Part shown: piece after piece, positions 15,901-25,069 of the stretch
Layout of the letters: every line of letters begins with the position of its first letter
How positions within the stretch are numbered: position 1 is the first letter of the stretch
DNA from: DATFCK01 sp963728975
GTDB taxonomy: Bacteria > Verrucomicrobiota > Verrucomicrobiia > Chthoniobacterales > UBA10450
Reading direction: 5' to 3'
NCBI GenBank assembly: GCA_963728975.1
Contig: CAVSMF010000006.1
Coordinates: 56,306-120,305 of the forward strand
Length of the DNA stretch: 64,000 bases
Translations under genes and position numbers: made by a program
The notes under the pieces: model-generated
The model's database searches: none
What the model was told of the DNA's origin: nothing
Seen by the model: only the letters and a program-made list of their open reading frames with translations

Positions 15901-16818
15901 TCAAGCCGCTGCGATCGCTTGCTCGAAATCCTCCGGCAGCGGCGCTTGGAAGGTTTTCCATTCCCCAGTCCGCGGGTGGCGGAAACCGAGCTTCCAGGCG
16001 TGCAACATCTGGCGGGGATAAATCCGGGAGGGTTTGGGCCCGTAAACGCGATCTCCCAAAACGGGATGGCCGAGATGATGCAGGTGGACCCGAATCTGAT
16101 GGGTGCGGCCGCTGTGCAGGCGGCATTCAACCAGACTTGCCTGCGCGCTGGCGCGGACCACGCGATAATCGGTTCTGGCTTCGCGTCCCCGCGATAAAGC
16201 GACCGACATTCGCCGGCGATGAACCGGGTGGCGGCCAATCTTCTCTTCGATTACGCCGGTGGCATTTTTCAATCTCCCGGCGACAAGGGCGAGGTAGATT
16301 TTCTCGACCGTTCGCGCCGCAAATTGCTGGGAAAGACCGCGATGGGCTTCGTCGGTCTTGGCCACCACCAGACAGCCGCTCGTCTCCTTGTCGAGGCGAT
16401 GCACAATCCCGGGACGCTCCTTCCCGCCGATGCCCGATAGAGTCCGGCAATGGTGCAGGAGCGCGTTGACCAGGGTGTGCTCCCGGTGTCCGGCGCCGGG
16501 ATGCACCACCAGGCCGGCCGGCTTGTTCAATACCACCAGGTCGTCATCTTCAAAAAGGGCATCCAGCGGGATTGCTTCCGGTTGACTCTCAATCTGTTCC
16601 GGGGGCGGCTCGGTCAACCGAACCTCGTCGCCTGCCCGGACCGAATCGCGCGGTTTGGCCAGCCCGCCGTTGAGCCGCGCGTTTCCTGCGCGGATAAATT
16701 GCTGAATGCGCGACCGCGAAAACCGGGGCAGCTGATTGGCCAGGAATCGATCGAGGCGCAATCCGCCGGACTCTTTCGGGACAATCAGATGGACGGTGAA
16801 ACCGGCATTCTCTTTCAA
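15901..16818 (-). CDS. RluD-family pseudouridine synthase
   Basis: About 305 residues if started at TTG 16818. The N-terminal S4 RNA-binding domain (RLDRFLANQLPRFSRSRIQQFI) leads to the catalytic domain, with VLNKPAGLVVHPG, the catalytic Asp in RPGIVHRLDKETSG and SGRTHQIRVH near the end. It converts uridines in RNA, typically 23S rRNA helix 69, to pseudouridine. The start is uncertain. GTG at 16878 would overlap the divergent kinase start, and an ATG at 16926 runs well into it. TTG 16818 gives the normal distance to the S4 domain and leaves about 50 bp for two promoters. Confidence 0.9.
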   Translation of the reverse strand: MKENAGFTVHLIVPKESGGLRLDRFLANQLPRFSRSRIQQFIRAGNARLNGGLAKPRDSVRAGDEVRLTEPPPEQIESQPEAIPLDALFEDDDLVVLNKPAGLVVHPGAGHREHTLVNALLHHCRTLSGIGGKERPGIVHRLDKETSGCLVVAKTDEAHRGLSQQFAARTVEKIYLALVAGRLKNATGVIEEKIGRHPVHRRRMSVALSRGREARTDYRVVRASAQASLVECRLHSGRTHQIRVHLHHLGHPVLGDRVYGPKPSRIYPRQMLHAWKLGFRHPRTGEWKTFQAPLPEDFEQAIAAA

Positions 16819-16870
16819 TTCGGCTCGGCCTTTCTTTGCTTCGAAACTACTGAATGTTACAATCGCGTCG

Positions 16871-19099
16871 GTGGCCACCAAAGAGACTTCCTTGTTGCAG
16901 CAGACCTGCCCGGGTTGCGGCCGCACGGTTGATACCGGCGATGCTGAACCGCTGGCTCGGGTGGAATGCCCTCATTGCGGGGAGAAAGTCCGGGCGGAAC
17001 GCTCGTTCGACCAGTTCGTTTTGCTCGAGACGGTCGGCATCGGCGGGATGGGAACGGTCTACAAAGCCCGCGATACACTGCTCGACCGGCTGGTCGCTTT
17101 GAAGCTGTTGCGGAAGGATCTGGGTGACGGCATCGACCATGCCGCCCGGTTGCAGCAGGAAGCCCGCGTCGCCGCTTCGGTGAATCACCCCAATGTGGTC
17201 CAGGTTTTTTCCTCCGGGCTCGATCACGGCCAATTTTATCTGGTGATGGAGCTGGTCGACCATGGGAGTCTTGACGATTTTATCGAACAGAAAAAACAGT
17301 TGTCGGAGGAACTGGTTCTGGAAGCCGGCATTCAAGTAGCCAAGGGATTGCGAGCGGCTTACGCCAAGGATTTGATTCATCGGGACGTTAAGCCGGCTAA
17401 TATTCTTTTCGCAGACGAGCACACCGCCAAAATCGGCGATTTCGGGTTGGCCGGGGTGGCGGCCGAAGGAGCGGAAGTCCGGGGCGAAATTTGGGGAACA
17501 CCGTACTACGTTGCGCCGGAACGGCTAAATAACGAGGCGGAAGATTTCCGAAGCGACATTTACAGTCTGGGCGCAACTTTATTTCACGCCATTGCCGGGC
17601 GCGCCCCGATTGAAGGAGAAACAAATTCGGCGGTGACGCTGCGCAGTCTCAAGGATCATCCGCTCGATTTGAGCAAAGCCGCTCCGAAGGTTTCGGCGCC
17701 AACGGTGCGGATCCTTAACCGGATGATCGCGCCCGATCCGGCCCGGCGATTTTCTTCCTACGACGAGCTGGTGAGAGAGCTCGAGAATGCCTACGGATTG
17801 CTGACCGGGAAAGAGGAGTTTCTGGCCAGACGCAGGAGCAAGCTGCCCTGGATCATCGGAGTTGCGGTCTTGCTGGTGGCGTTGATTGGGGTGGGGGTGT
17901 GGGCGATCATGACGGGAAAGCATAGCCAGCGCGCGCTCACTGCTGCCGCCGCCCGCACGGAACAACTGGTGGCCCTCGCTCCCCTGGAAGCGCAGGCGGC
18001 GCAAGGCCGCAAAGAATTATTGCGGAACCATTACCGCGTGGCCGGCGCCGCCTTCGCCCGGGTCGCGACCGATGCGCGAGGGAAACAACCGCTCTACGAT
18101 TGGGCCCGGTTTCAGCAAGGGCTTGCCGCGATGATTGGCCAGGAGAGTTCGCTTGCCCGGCAATCTTTTCAAGATGTGGAGAATGCCGGCGAAACTGGAT
18201 TCACCGGCGAGGATAGCGGGCTCGCCCAGTTTTTTATGAAGACGTCGCGGACGCTTCTGGCATCCGGAGCAATCCCAGCCAAACCAGGCCCTAACAACCC
18301 CGCCCCGTATTCAAGCTTCAGTTTCCTTCTGTTTGGATTGAAAGACATCGGACAATCCGATGCCGAGGCCGCCCGGTCCTGGCTGGAGCAATTTGTGAGC
18401 GCCACGCCAACTGGCAAATTTAGCTGGATCGGCGATTACAAACCGATCGCGCAAAAGTACCTTCAGGATTGCAAGCTCTACCTGGAATGGAAAAAAGAGG
18501 GCGACCAGGCTCATGATCCTGCTGCCTTGGCCAAACATCTGGAAACCACGCGCAACATCATCAGAAACAAGCAATTCAAAACACGGAGCCCGCTTTCCGA
18601 TCAGATTTATGTAGCGGAAACAACCCTGGCCCATGAGATCGCGCTCCGGGAGAAGACCGAACGCGAAAACCGCGAACGGGACCAGCAGAAACGGACAGAA
18701 GAAACGGCCCGGGAGCTCGCCCGAAAAAAACCGCTGTGGCTGAGACAGTGGAAAAAACAGCTCATCGAGGACCTGAATCGCAGTCATTTTTCAGGTGCGG
18801 TTACGGACAGAACCGGGGTGCAATACACCGGCATTCTCCGGGCCACTGACAGCAATCTGACGATGAAGCTTCCCTACGGCGAAGCCCAACTGCCCTGGGG
18901 GCGGCTTTCGCATGAAACCTTGCTCAAGGTTTCGGCTTCTTTCATTAAACCCAGTGGACCGGATGCGGCGGAGCGCAATTGGTTGTGCGCGGTCTACGCA
19001 AGCGAAACCGGACAATCCGAAGAAGCGCGAAAGCTGGCGGCGGAGGCGGCCAAAGAAAAACCGGAGTATCGCGACCAGGCCCCAATGCTTGTGCATTAG
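16871..19099 (+). CDS. Membrane-anchored Ser/Thr protein kinase with N-terminal zinc ribbon
   Basis: 742 residues from GTG 16871. The start has a CPGCG...CPHCG zinc ribbon (about residues 14-40). A complete Hanks-type kinase domain follows: glycine loop GIGGMGTVYKA, VALKLL lysine, HRDVKPANILF catalytic loop, DFGLAG and APE. After it come one membrane helix (LPWIIGVAVLLVALIGVGVW, about 325-345) and an extracytoplasmic part of nearly 400 residues with an Ala/Arg/Glu-rich helical stretch. All catalytic residues are present, so it should be active. Such kinases transduce envelope signals in Planctomycetes and Verrucomicrobia. It is divergent from the RluD-type gene; the substrate is unknown. Confidence 0.92.
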   Translation: MATKETSLLQQTCPGCGRTVDTGDAEPLARVECPHCGEKVRAERSFDQFVLLETVGIGGMGTVYKARDTLLDRLVALKLLRKDLGDGIDHAARLQQEARVAASVNHPNVVQVFSSGLDHGQFYLVMELVDHGSLDDFIEQKKQLSEELVLEAGIQVAKGLRAAYAKDLIHRDVKPANILFADEHTAKIGDFGLAGVAAEGAEVRGEIWGTPYYVAPERLNNEAEDFRSDIYSLGATLFHAIAGRAPIEGETNSAVTLRSLKDHPLDLSKAAPKVSAPTVRILNRMIAPDPARRFSSYDELVRELENAYGLLTGKEEFLARRRSKLPWIIGVAVLLVALIGVGVWAIMTGKHSQRALTAAAARTEQLVALAPLEAQAAQGRKELLRNHYRVAGAAFARVATDARGKQPLYDWARFQQGLAAMIGQESSLARQSFQDVENAGETGFTGEDSGLAQFFMKTSRTLLASGAIPAKPGPNNPAPYSSFSFLLFGLKDIGQSDAEAARSWLEQFVSATPTGKFSWIGDYKPIAQKYLQDCKLYLEWKKEGDQAHDPAALAKHLETTRNIIRNKQFKTRSPLSDQIYVAETTLAHEIALREKTERENRERDQQKRTEETARELARKKPLWLRQWKKQLIEDLNRSHFSGAVTDRTGVQYTGILRATDSNLTMKLPYGEAQLPWGRLSHETLLKVSASFIKPSGPDAAERNWLCAVYASETGQSEEARKLAAEAAKEKPEYRDQAPMLVH

Positions 19100-19231
19100 G
19101 GAGGTGGCGCAGGTTTTTACCTTGTCCTTTTCGAGGCTTCGAACTCGGAAAGTGGTTCGCGTCGCATTGGCCGGCATGAGCGAGGCGGAAGCGACTTCAT
19201 CTGGCGCATGTTCTGCTAATTTCTATGGAAA

Positions 19232-20119
19232 ATGCGTCTGCTTCTGATCGCCCTGCTAGTCTTGTCATCCGGCTTTTTTTCCCAAGCCGCTCCGCTCCCC
19301 ATGACCACCAGCGATATAAGCCTCATGCTGCGCACCGGTTATTCGAGCAAAACCATTCTCCAGGAACTGGCTCTCCGCCACTTTGCCGACACGTTCGATG
19401 CCAGTAGTGAAATGCAGCTGATTCATTCCGGCGCTACCCCGGACCTGCTTGGGGCACTTCGAAGCGGACACTATTCCGTGTCGCCGGAAGCAGCCGCCCG
19501 GGCCAAGCAAGAGAGACAGGCCGAGGCGGACCGGCGCGCCAGACAAGCGCAAGCGGCCCGCCACTTTGACACCCTGTATCAGGAGCAATTGGCCCGTACT
19601 CGCGCGGCCGAAGCGGTCAAGCAATTGGTCGACGAACAGCAGATTTATCAACAGCTCAAGGGCGACCTGGTTCAGTGGCATAACGGCGTGGTAAACCGGT
19701 TTGACGATTCCAGCCTGGAAAACAAAAAGCTCTTTCTGTTTTACTTCTCCGCTCATTGGTGCGCGCCTTGTCGCAAATTCACCCCCAAGCTGGTCCAGTA
19801 CTATAATGAGGTGGCGCCGAAACATCCCGAGTTCGAGCTTGTTTTTGTCAGCCGCGACAAAACTCCTTTTGGAATGGAAACCTATATGCGCGATACCGAC
19901 ATGCCGTGGCCGGCCATCGATTATCAGAAGATCGCCGCCAAACCGGCGATCAATAAATACGCCGGTTCGGGAATCCCCGACCTGGTTCTGGTAGACAGCA
20001 GCGGCAAGGTCATCGCAAGCAGCTATCAAGGCGGAAAATATGTCGGCCCGGCGAAGGTTCTTCAGAGTCTGGACGCGATCTTGAGCAAGAATTCGGACCG
20101 CGTGGCGAAATCGCGCTAG
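19232..20119 (+). CDS. Exported thioredoxin-like (nucleoredoxin/tryparedoxin type) protein
   Basis: A 295-residue protein with a signal peptide (MRLLLIALLVLSSGFFSQAA). A helical, Ala/Arg/Gln-rich region (about 85-150) precedes a thioredoxin-like domain. Its active site is WCAPC (Trp176, Cys177 and Cys180), followed by KFTPKLVQYYNEV. The insertion pattern (FVSRDKTPFGMETYM...MPWPAIDY) is that of the nucleoredoxin subgroup. The cis-proline is in SGIPDLVLVD. It probably works as a periplasmic disulfide reductase or oxidase. A degenerate 'GTGGCGC' repeat lies in the 130 bp between it and the kinase gene; no partner is adjacent. Confidence 0.88.
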   Translation: MRLLLIALLVLSSGFFSQAAPLPMTTSDISLMLRTGYSSKTILQELALRHFADTFDASSEMQLIHSGATPDLLGALRSGHYSVSPEAAARAKQERQAEADRRARQAQAARHFDTLYQEQLARTRAAEAVKQLVDEQQIYQQLKGDLVQWHNGVVNRFDDSSLENKKLFLFYFSAHWCAPCRKFTPKLVQYYNEVAPKHPEFELVFVSRDKTPFGMETYMRDTDMPWPAIDYQKIAAKPAINKYAGSGIPDLVLVDSSGKVIASSYQGGKYVGPAKVLQSLDAILSKNSDRVAKSR

Positions 20120-20216
20120 ACCGGGACCGATCCGGCGCTTTCAAATAATTGCTCTCCCTGGTTCGGCTACCCGCAGACGTCGGCTCTTCGACCAGGGGCT
20201 AGGCCGTCCGGGTTGT

Positions 20217-20393
20217 AGAACCCATCTCATAAATAGGGAACGAGTGCTTAGCCCGAAGGGTTGCTGGATCTTTGTCGCCGAGGCTGCGTTGCTCGTCGTT
20301 CAAAGATCCATAAAGGATATTCTCCCTCCTCGCGCCTTGCCCCAACCCCAAATCTCCAGCAACGCACCTTTCCCGATTTAGGAGATCGGTTCT
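20217..20393. repeat. Palindromic element, copy B (complete, 177 bp)
   Basis: The left end AGAACCCATCTCATAAATAG is the inverted partner of the right end CGATTTAGGAGATCGGTTCT. Inside, GTTGCTGGATCTTTG pairs imperfectly with CAAATCTCCAGCAAC and encloses the conserved core AAAGGATATTCTCCCTCCTC. The right end overlaps the stop codon of the minus-strand gene at 20392. Confidence 0.8.
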
Positions 20394-21261
20394 AGTCATC
20401 CTCGACGCGCTGAGTGGCTTTGGTCATCAGGATAATGGCGCGCCGATTCACTTGATCGCGCGGTTCAAAATCGCGCCAAACCAAATGCATATGAGTTGAG
20501 TCGGGCACGGTCCATTCGGATCGGTCGGGTTGGGAAAACCAGCTGGATATTTTTTGAAATTTTGGCAGCGAGGCGTCGTTCCAGGCCAGGTCCTTTATGC
20601 TCAGGCCGTCTCGAAACTCTACATCCGCGGTGAGTTCGCCGATCGGGCCCCGCCAGTTCGAGCCGGTGTGGGTGATATATGCGAAGGAGGTGATCCCGTA
20701 GACTGCGCTGCCATTGGCGGTCCGATATTTGCGTTCGATCACGACGTCGCGTCCGGGCGGAAAGCTTACCGGCACCACATGCCAGGCCATAAGGTAACCG
20801 GTCTGCGGTGTCGCCGCCTGCCAGGCGCCATCTGCCCCGGTTTTGATGTAATCGTATTTCAACTTCGATTTTACCTCGGCCCCATCAAGGAAGGTCCGCA
20901 GCTCCTGTAAGACGCCGGCGGTGTTATCGTGGTTATGCCAGCTTGCCTGCTCCGATGGATCGCGCCGTTGGCTTTCCTCAACCGCCGCGCCGACATCGGG
21001 GAAACCAACGATCTGTTTGGCCGGCGAACCCGGTTTGGCGCTGCGAAAGGTGAACCGGGCTGTCACCTCGGTAAACTGGCGCCCCATCTTGAACTCGAGA
21101 TGCTCGGAAGTCATCGCGATGATGCTCTCCTTGCCCCCGAACCCACCGAGCGGCTCAGGACCGAACGCGCCGTCGTTCATGGCCGAGTCGTCCGCCCAAA
21201 CCGCGGCCACGCTTGCCATGACCGAACAGACGCCAAGGAGAAATCGGGCGCGGATCTGCAT
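20392..21261 (-). CDS. Exported protein, DUF4424-like
   Basis: A 289-residue protein with a signal peptide (MQIRARFLLGVCSVMASVAAVWA). The mature N-terminus (DDSAMNDGAFGPEPLGGFGG, then IIAMTSEHLEFKMG) and the following beta-rich domain resemble DUF4424 proteins, which begin with a similar acidic 'N-D-S-x-A' block. No enzyme motif is visible. Its stop codon TAG is supplied by the terminal bases of repeat element copy B, so the C-terminus may have been trimmed or extended by the insertion. It stands alone and is divergent from the ClpX-like gene across 260 bp, in which I see no other gene. Confidence 0.7.
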   Translation of the reverse strand: MQIRARFLLGVCSVMASVAAVWADDSAMNDGAFGPEPLGGFGGKESIIAMTSEHLEFKMGRQFTEVTARFTFRSAKPGSPAKQIVGFPDVGAAVEESQRRDPSEQASWHNHDNTAGVLQELRTFLDGAEVKSKLKYDYIKTGADGAWQAATPQTGYLMAWHVVPVSFPPGRDVVIERKYRTANGSAVYGITSFAYITHTGSNWRGPIGELTADVEFRDGLSIKDLAWNDASLPKFQKISSWFSQPDRSEWTVPDSTHMHLVWRDFEPRDQVNRRAIILMTKATQRVEDD

Positions 21262-21521
21262 CCCTTCATGTTACTGGAATCGGCCGCGATTGGCTTCAAC
21301 ATTTTCCGCAGCCAAGGAGCGGGCTTTGATTGCCGGCGATTCTGGGTATGTTTTGGCGGCCGGGACGTTGGCGCGGCCCGGCTCCGAACCGTGATTATTG
21401 AAATGGCGGCCTTTGATCCGGAATTACCGCCTGTTCGGAAATGAACAAAATCCGCGCTGGGCAATCAAATTTACAGCAACCTTTGCGCTAATAGATTTTC
21501 GCGCGACCTTTTGTCGCAGCC

Positions 21522-23114
21522 ATGGAACAAAACCCACCACCGTTTCCTTCGCCCGAAGAGCTAAAGTCGAAGATCGCGGAATTCATGAAATCGAATTTCG
21601 GCGATCGGGTTTCGGTCGCCACCTTTCCTGCCCCCGAACCCGCCGAAGCGGGCGGCGAAGAGAAACCGGCCAAGCCGGATGGCGAAGAGCTTATTTTTGA
21701 TTTTCTGCCGCGAGATATCAAAGCGCACCTCGACCGGTTCGTGATTAAGCAGGATGAAGCGAAAAAGGTGCTGTCGATCGCGGTGTGCGATCATTACAAT
21801 CATGCCAAGTTCTTGCGGCACCTGGAAAAGGAAGACCCGGTTCGCGCCAGCGAAACCGAGTATACCAAGCAGAACATTATTTTGGTCGGCCCGACCGGGG
21901 TGGGGAAGACCTATTTGATCAAGCATATCGCGGAGCTGATTAAAGTTCCGTTCGTGAAGGCGGACGCGACCAAGTTCAGCGAGACCGGGTACGTGGGCGG
22001 GGATGTGGAAGACCTGGTCCGCGAGCTCGTCCACAAAGCGGAGGGCGACGTGAACCTGGCCCAGTTCGGGATTATTTATATCGACGAAATCGACAAGATT
22101 GCTTCCACCGGGAACATGATGGGACGGGACGTCAGTGGTCGGGGAGTGCAAACGACGCTGCTCAAACTGATGGAGGAAACGGAAGTGCCGGTCCGGAGCA
22201 TGAACGATCTCCAGGCCCAATTGCAGGCCGCGTTCGAATTCCAGAAGCGGGGCAAGGCCAAACGGGACACGATCAACACCCGGCACATTCTTTTTGTCGT
22301 GAGCGGCGCATTTGAACGATTGAAAGAACAGGTCTCTCGCCGCATTTCGCGGAGTCAGATCGGATTTCGGGCCGAACCGGTCTCGGTGATGGATAACGAA
22401 CTTTTTCAGCATGTGACGACCCGGGATTTTGTCGAATACGGGTTCGAACCGGAATTCATCGGGCGTCTGCCAGTCCGGGTGGTGTGCGAAGATCTGGACG
22501 CGAACGACCTTTATAAGGTCATGAAATTTTCCGAAGGCAGCATTCTCCGGCAATACGAACGGGCTTTCCGGGCCTACGGAATTGAAATCAGCTTTGAGGA
22601 TGAAGCGCTTCGGTTGATCGCGGAAGCGGCTGCCGGGGAGAAAACTGGCGCCCGCGGTTTGCTGACCGTGTTTGAAAAATTATTTCGCGACTACAAATAT
22701 TACCTGGCGGGCTCGGGATTGACCCAGCTGCGGGTCACCGCCGAATTGGTTCGCGAGCCGAAACGAGTGCTGGAGCGATTGATGAGCGAAGGATACAGGC
22801 AGGAGGCGCAGGCCCTGGAGGCGGGCGCGCTCCGGTTTGCCGAAAAATTCAGGAACGACCACGGGCTGGACTTGGTTTTTGAGGAAAAAGCCATGGGCCG
22901 TCTGGTTGAACGGGCCCAGGCTGAGCGCATGGCGATGCCGGAGCTTTGCGAACATCTGTTTAAGGACTATCAATTTGGCTTGAGTCTGATTCAGAAAAAC
23001 ACCGGCCAGAAGGAATTTGTCCTTACTCCGGGGGCGGTGGATGAGCCGGATAAATTTTTGAGCGAACTCGTGATGCAGTCATATTATCCAGTGGCTGCCG
23101 CTCGGACTTCGTAA
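21522..23114 (+). CDS. ClpX-like AAA+ unfoldase without the zinc-binding domain
   Basis: A 530-residue protein. The AAA+ core matches ClpX: Walker A GPTGVGKTYL, pore loop ETGYVGGDVEDLV, Walker B IIYIDEIDKIA, the IGF ClpP-docking loop (SQIGFRAEP) and sensor-2 GARGLL. The usual N-terminal C4 zinc domain is absent. In its place is a charged, Pro/Glu-rich stretch of about 65 residues. The C-terminus carries about 100 extra residues beyond the ClpX end (from about 420). It should therefore be an unfoldase able to dock ClpP but with a different adaptor or substrate-recognition mode. clpP is not nearby. The next gene starts 5 bp after the stop. Confidence 0.85.
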   Translation: MEQNPPPFPSPEELKSKIAEFMKSNFGDRVSVATFPAPEPAEAGGEEKPAKPDGEELIFDFLPRDIKAHLDRFVIKQDEAKKVLSIAVCDHYNHAKFLRHLEKEDPVRASETEYTKQNIILVGPTGVGKTYLIKHIAELIKVPFVKADATKFSETGYVGGDVEDLVRELVHKAEGDVNLAQFGIIYIDEIDKIASTGNMMGRDVSGRGVQTTLLKLMEETEVPVRSMNDLQAQLQAAFEFQKRGKAKRDTINTRHILFVVSGAFERLKEQVSRRISRSQIGFRAEPVSVMDNELFQHVTTRDFVEYGFEPEFIGRLPVRVVCEDLDANDLYKVMKFSEGSILRQYERAFRAYGIEISFEDEALRLIAEAAAGEKTGARGLLTVFEKLFRDYKYYLAGSGLTQLRVTAELVREPKRVLERLMSEGYRQEAQALEAGALRFAEKFRNDHGLDLVFEEKAMGRLVERAQAERMAMPELCEHLFKDYQFGLSLIQKNTGQKEFVLTPGAVDEPDKFLSELVMQSYYPVAAARTS

Positions 23115-23119
23115 TTTCG

Positions 23120-24367
23120 ATGAAACGCTCGTTCGTAGTTGCTTTGATCGTTGGCGGGGTCGCCGCCGGGTTGGCCGGGATTCTCCAGGCAGCCGGTGTT
23201 CTTGCCCGGATCGATCAACTGATTGCCTCGATCGTGTTGCATGGCCGGGGCCCGGCCACAACCGTGGGCCTGGCTTGGATTTACCTGCTCGGGTTCGTTC
23301 TCGCTTTCGGTATCGGGTGGTTGACCTTGACCAGCCGTCAACGCGGCCGCATCGGATTGCTGGTCTTGATTCTGCTGGTCGAACTGGTTGTCGCCGCCTG
23401 GGTCTGCGGCCTTTATCGGATCGCTTTTCAACCTGTGCCCTCCATCGGCGCCATCCTGCTCGCGTTTCTGTTCGCCGAACGCTGGGTCGCATTTTCCCGG
23501 AGAAGCCGGTCCCATGTGGTCAAAACCTTTTTCGCGGGTCGCTTGTCCAAGGGCGAACTTCGCGGTCTGATTGAAGGCGACGTTAACCTCGACCTGCGCC
23601 CCCGCGCCCACGACGCCACCGTGGTCGTCTGCGATATCGCCAACAAATACGATTTGGCTGAAGAGTCGGAGCCGGCGGTTTTCGCCGAGGCGACCGAAAA
23701 GTTCATTCGGCGGACCACGCAACTGCTGTTGGAAGCGGGCGGCTATATCCAGGCGGCGGACGGGGAGGGAGTCGTCGCGGTCTTTGGTTTTCCGGGTGGA
23801 GGGTCCGATCATGCCGACAAGGCGGTTCGGGTGTCCCTCGATCTGGTCGATTCGTTTCGCAAAACCCGCCAGGAGAACAACGGCGATTTTTTTGGGAAGT
23901 GCGATGTCCACTTGGGCGTCAGTTCCGGAACTATTATTGTCGCTCCGCTCCAGAATGGCGAACGGCCGGGTTTGCTGACCAGCGGCGAACCGATGGAATT
24001 GGCGCGCCGGTTTTGCGTGGCCAACCGATTTTACGGCTCTCGGATTCTTATTGGTCCGCGCACATTCGAATTGGCCAGCAAACACATTGTCGCCCGTCCG
24101 ATCGACTTCCTCAGCGGCGTAAACTCCCAGGAACGCCATGAGATTTATGAGCCGCTCTGGCTCGCTGCCGAAGCCAGGCCGGAGCATATCGCCCGGCGCG
24201 ACTTTTTCTGGAACGGGGTGGTGCTGTATCGCGAGAAACGATGGGCTGAGGCCTACACCGAATTTCAAAAAGCGCGCGTTCCCGACCAGGACGACGACGC
24301 TCCCTTGCAGTTGTACCTTCGCCGCCTGGAAACGTTGGCTCTGCATTTGACCAGCGCGCCCGAATAA
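23120..24367 (+). CDS. Membrane class III adenylate/guanylate cyclase-like protein
   Basis: A 415-residue protein. Four hydrophobic segments fill residues 1-120, without a sensor domain that I can recognise. A cyclase homology domain follows (about 160-340): VVVCDIANKYDLAEE with the first metal Asp, then YIQAADGEGVVAVFGFP with the second. The 'F-T' after the first Asp in typical cyclases is replaced by N-K-Y, so activity or nucleotide choice may differ. The C-terminal about 60 residues look like a TPR-type helix pair. It sits 5 bp after the ClpX-like gene and 14 bp before recR, which suggests an operon of three unrelated functions. Confidence 0.8.
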   Translation: MKRSFVVALIVGGVAAGLAGILQAAGVLARIDQLIASIVLHGRGPATTVGLAWIYLLGFVLAFGIGWLTLTSRQRGRIGLLVLILLVELVVAAWVCGLYRIAFQPVPSIGAILLAFLFAERWVAFSRRSRSHVVKTFFAGRLSKGELRGLIEGDVNLDLRPRAHDATVVVCDIANKYDLAEESEPAVFAEATEKFIRRTTQLLLEAGGYIQAADGEGVVAVFGFPGGGSDHADKAVRVSLDLVDSFRKTRQENNGDFFGKCDVHLGVSSGTIIVAPLQNGERPGLLTSGEPMELARRFCVANRFYGSRILIGPRTFELASKHIVARPIDFLSGVNSQERHEIYEPLWLAAEARPEHIARRDFFWNGVVLYREKRWAEAYTEFQKARVPDQDDDAPLQLYLRRLETLALHLTSAPE

Positions 24368-24381
24368 GGCCGGCAACTGTT

Positions 24382-24987
24382 TTGAGGAAAACGGAATATC
24401 CAGCCGGATTGCGCGATCTCATCGTCCAATTGCGCCAAATGCCGGGAATCGGCCCGCGTTCAGCCGAACGGATTGCCCTTTGGATCGTTCAAGTCCGGGG
24501 CGATCAACCGGATCATATTGCCCGGGCCATTACCACAACCAGGCAAACCATCCGCCCCTGCACCCTTTGCGGTTTTTTTACGACCAATGAACTCTGTGAC
24601 ATTTGCGCCGATCCGAATCGGGTTCAGGACTCTCTCTGTGTTGTCGAACAGGCCACCGACATTCTGCCGCTCGAAAAGACAAGCGCGTTTCGCGGTCGCT
24701 ACCATTCGTTAGGTGGCCGGATCGCTCCGCTCGATCATGTCGGTCCGGAGGATTTGCGGATCAAAGAGTTGCTCGACCGGGTGGAGAAGGAGACATTCTC
24801 GGAAATCATTTTTGCTTTGGCTGCCGATGTCGAAGGGGAAGCCACTACCAATTACATTGTCGATCTGCTGAAAGATAAACCGGTCGCGTTGACCCGAATT
24901 GCCCATGGTCTTCCCGCCGGCGGCGGCCTGGAATCAGCCGATGAATTGACCCTGTATCAGGCCTTGTCCGGGCGGACGAAGTTGTAG
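24382..24987 (+). CDS. recR: Recombination mediator protein RecR
   Basis: 201 residues from TTG 24382. The N-terminal helix-hairpin-helix (RQMPGIGPRSAERIALWI) is followed by the C4 zinc finger (Cys60, 63, 72 and 75; CTLCGFFTTNELCDIC) and the Toprim domain (LCVVEQATDILPLEK...YHSLGGRIAPLDHVGPEDL). With RecF and RecO it loads RecA on gapped DNA. The length is normal and all metal ligands are present. It lies 14 bp after the cyclase gene. The 80 bp to lipA contain the low-complexity 'TTTAACTTTTGTAACATCTT' motif that recurs upstream of the PBP1A gene. Confidence 0.96.
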   Translation: MRKTEYPAGLRDLIVQLRQMPGIGPRSAERIALWIVQVRGDQPDHIARAITTTRQTIRPCTLCGFFTTNELCDICADPNRVQDSLCVVEQATDILPLEKTSAFRGRYHSLGGRIAPLDHVGPEDLRIKELLDRVEKETFSEIIFALAADVEGEATTNYIVDLLKDKPVALTRIAHGLPAGGGLESADELTLYQALSGRTKL

Positions 24988-25069
24988 GGGCGATCGATAA
25001 CCGCCGTGCTCCGGGGAGAGTTACTGATTTAACTTTTGTAACATCTTTAACGATGTAACTTTTCCCGCC

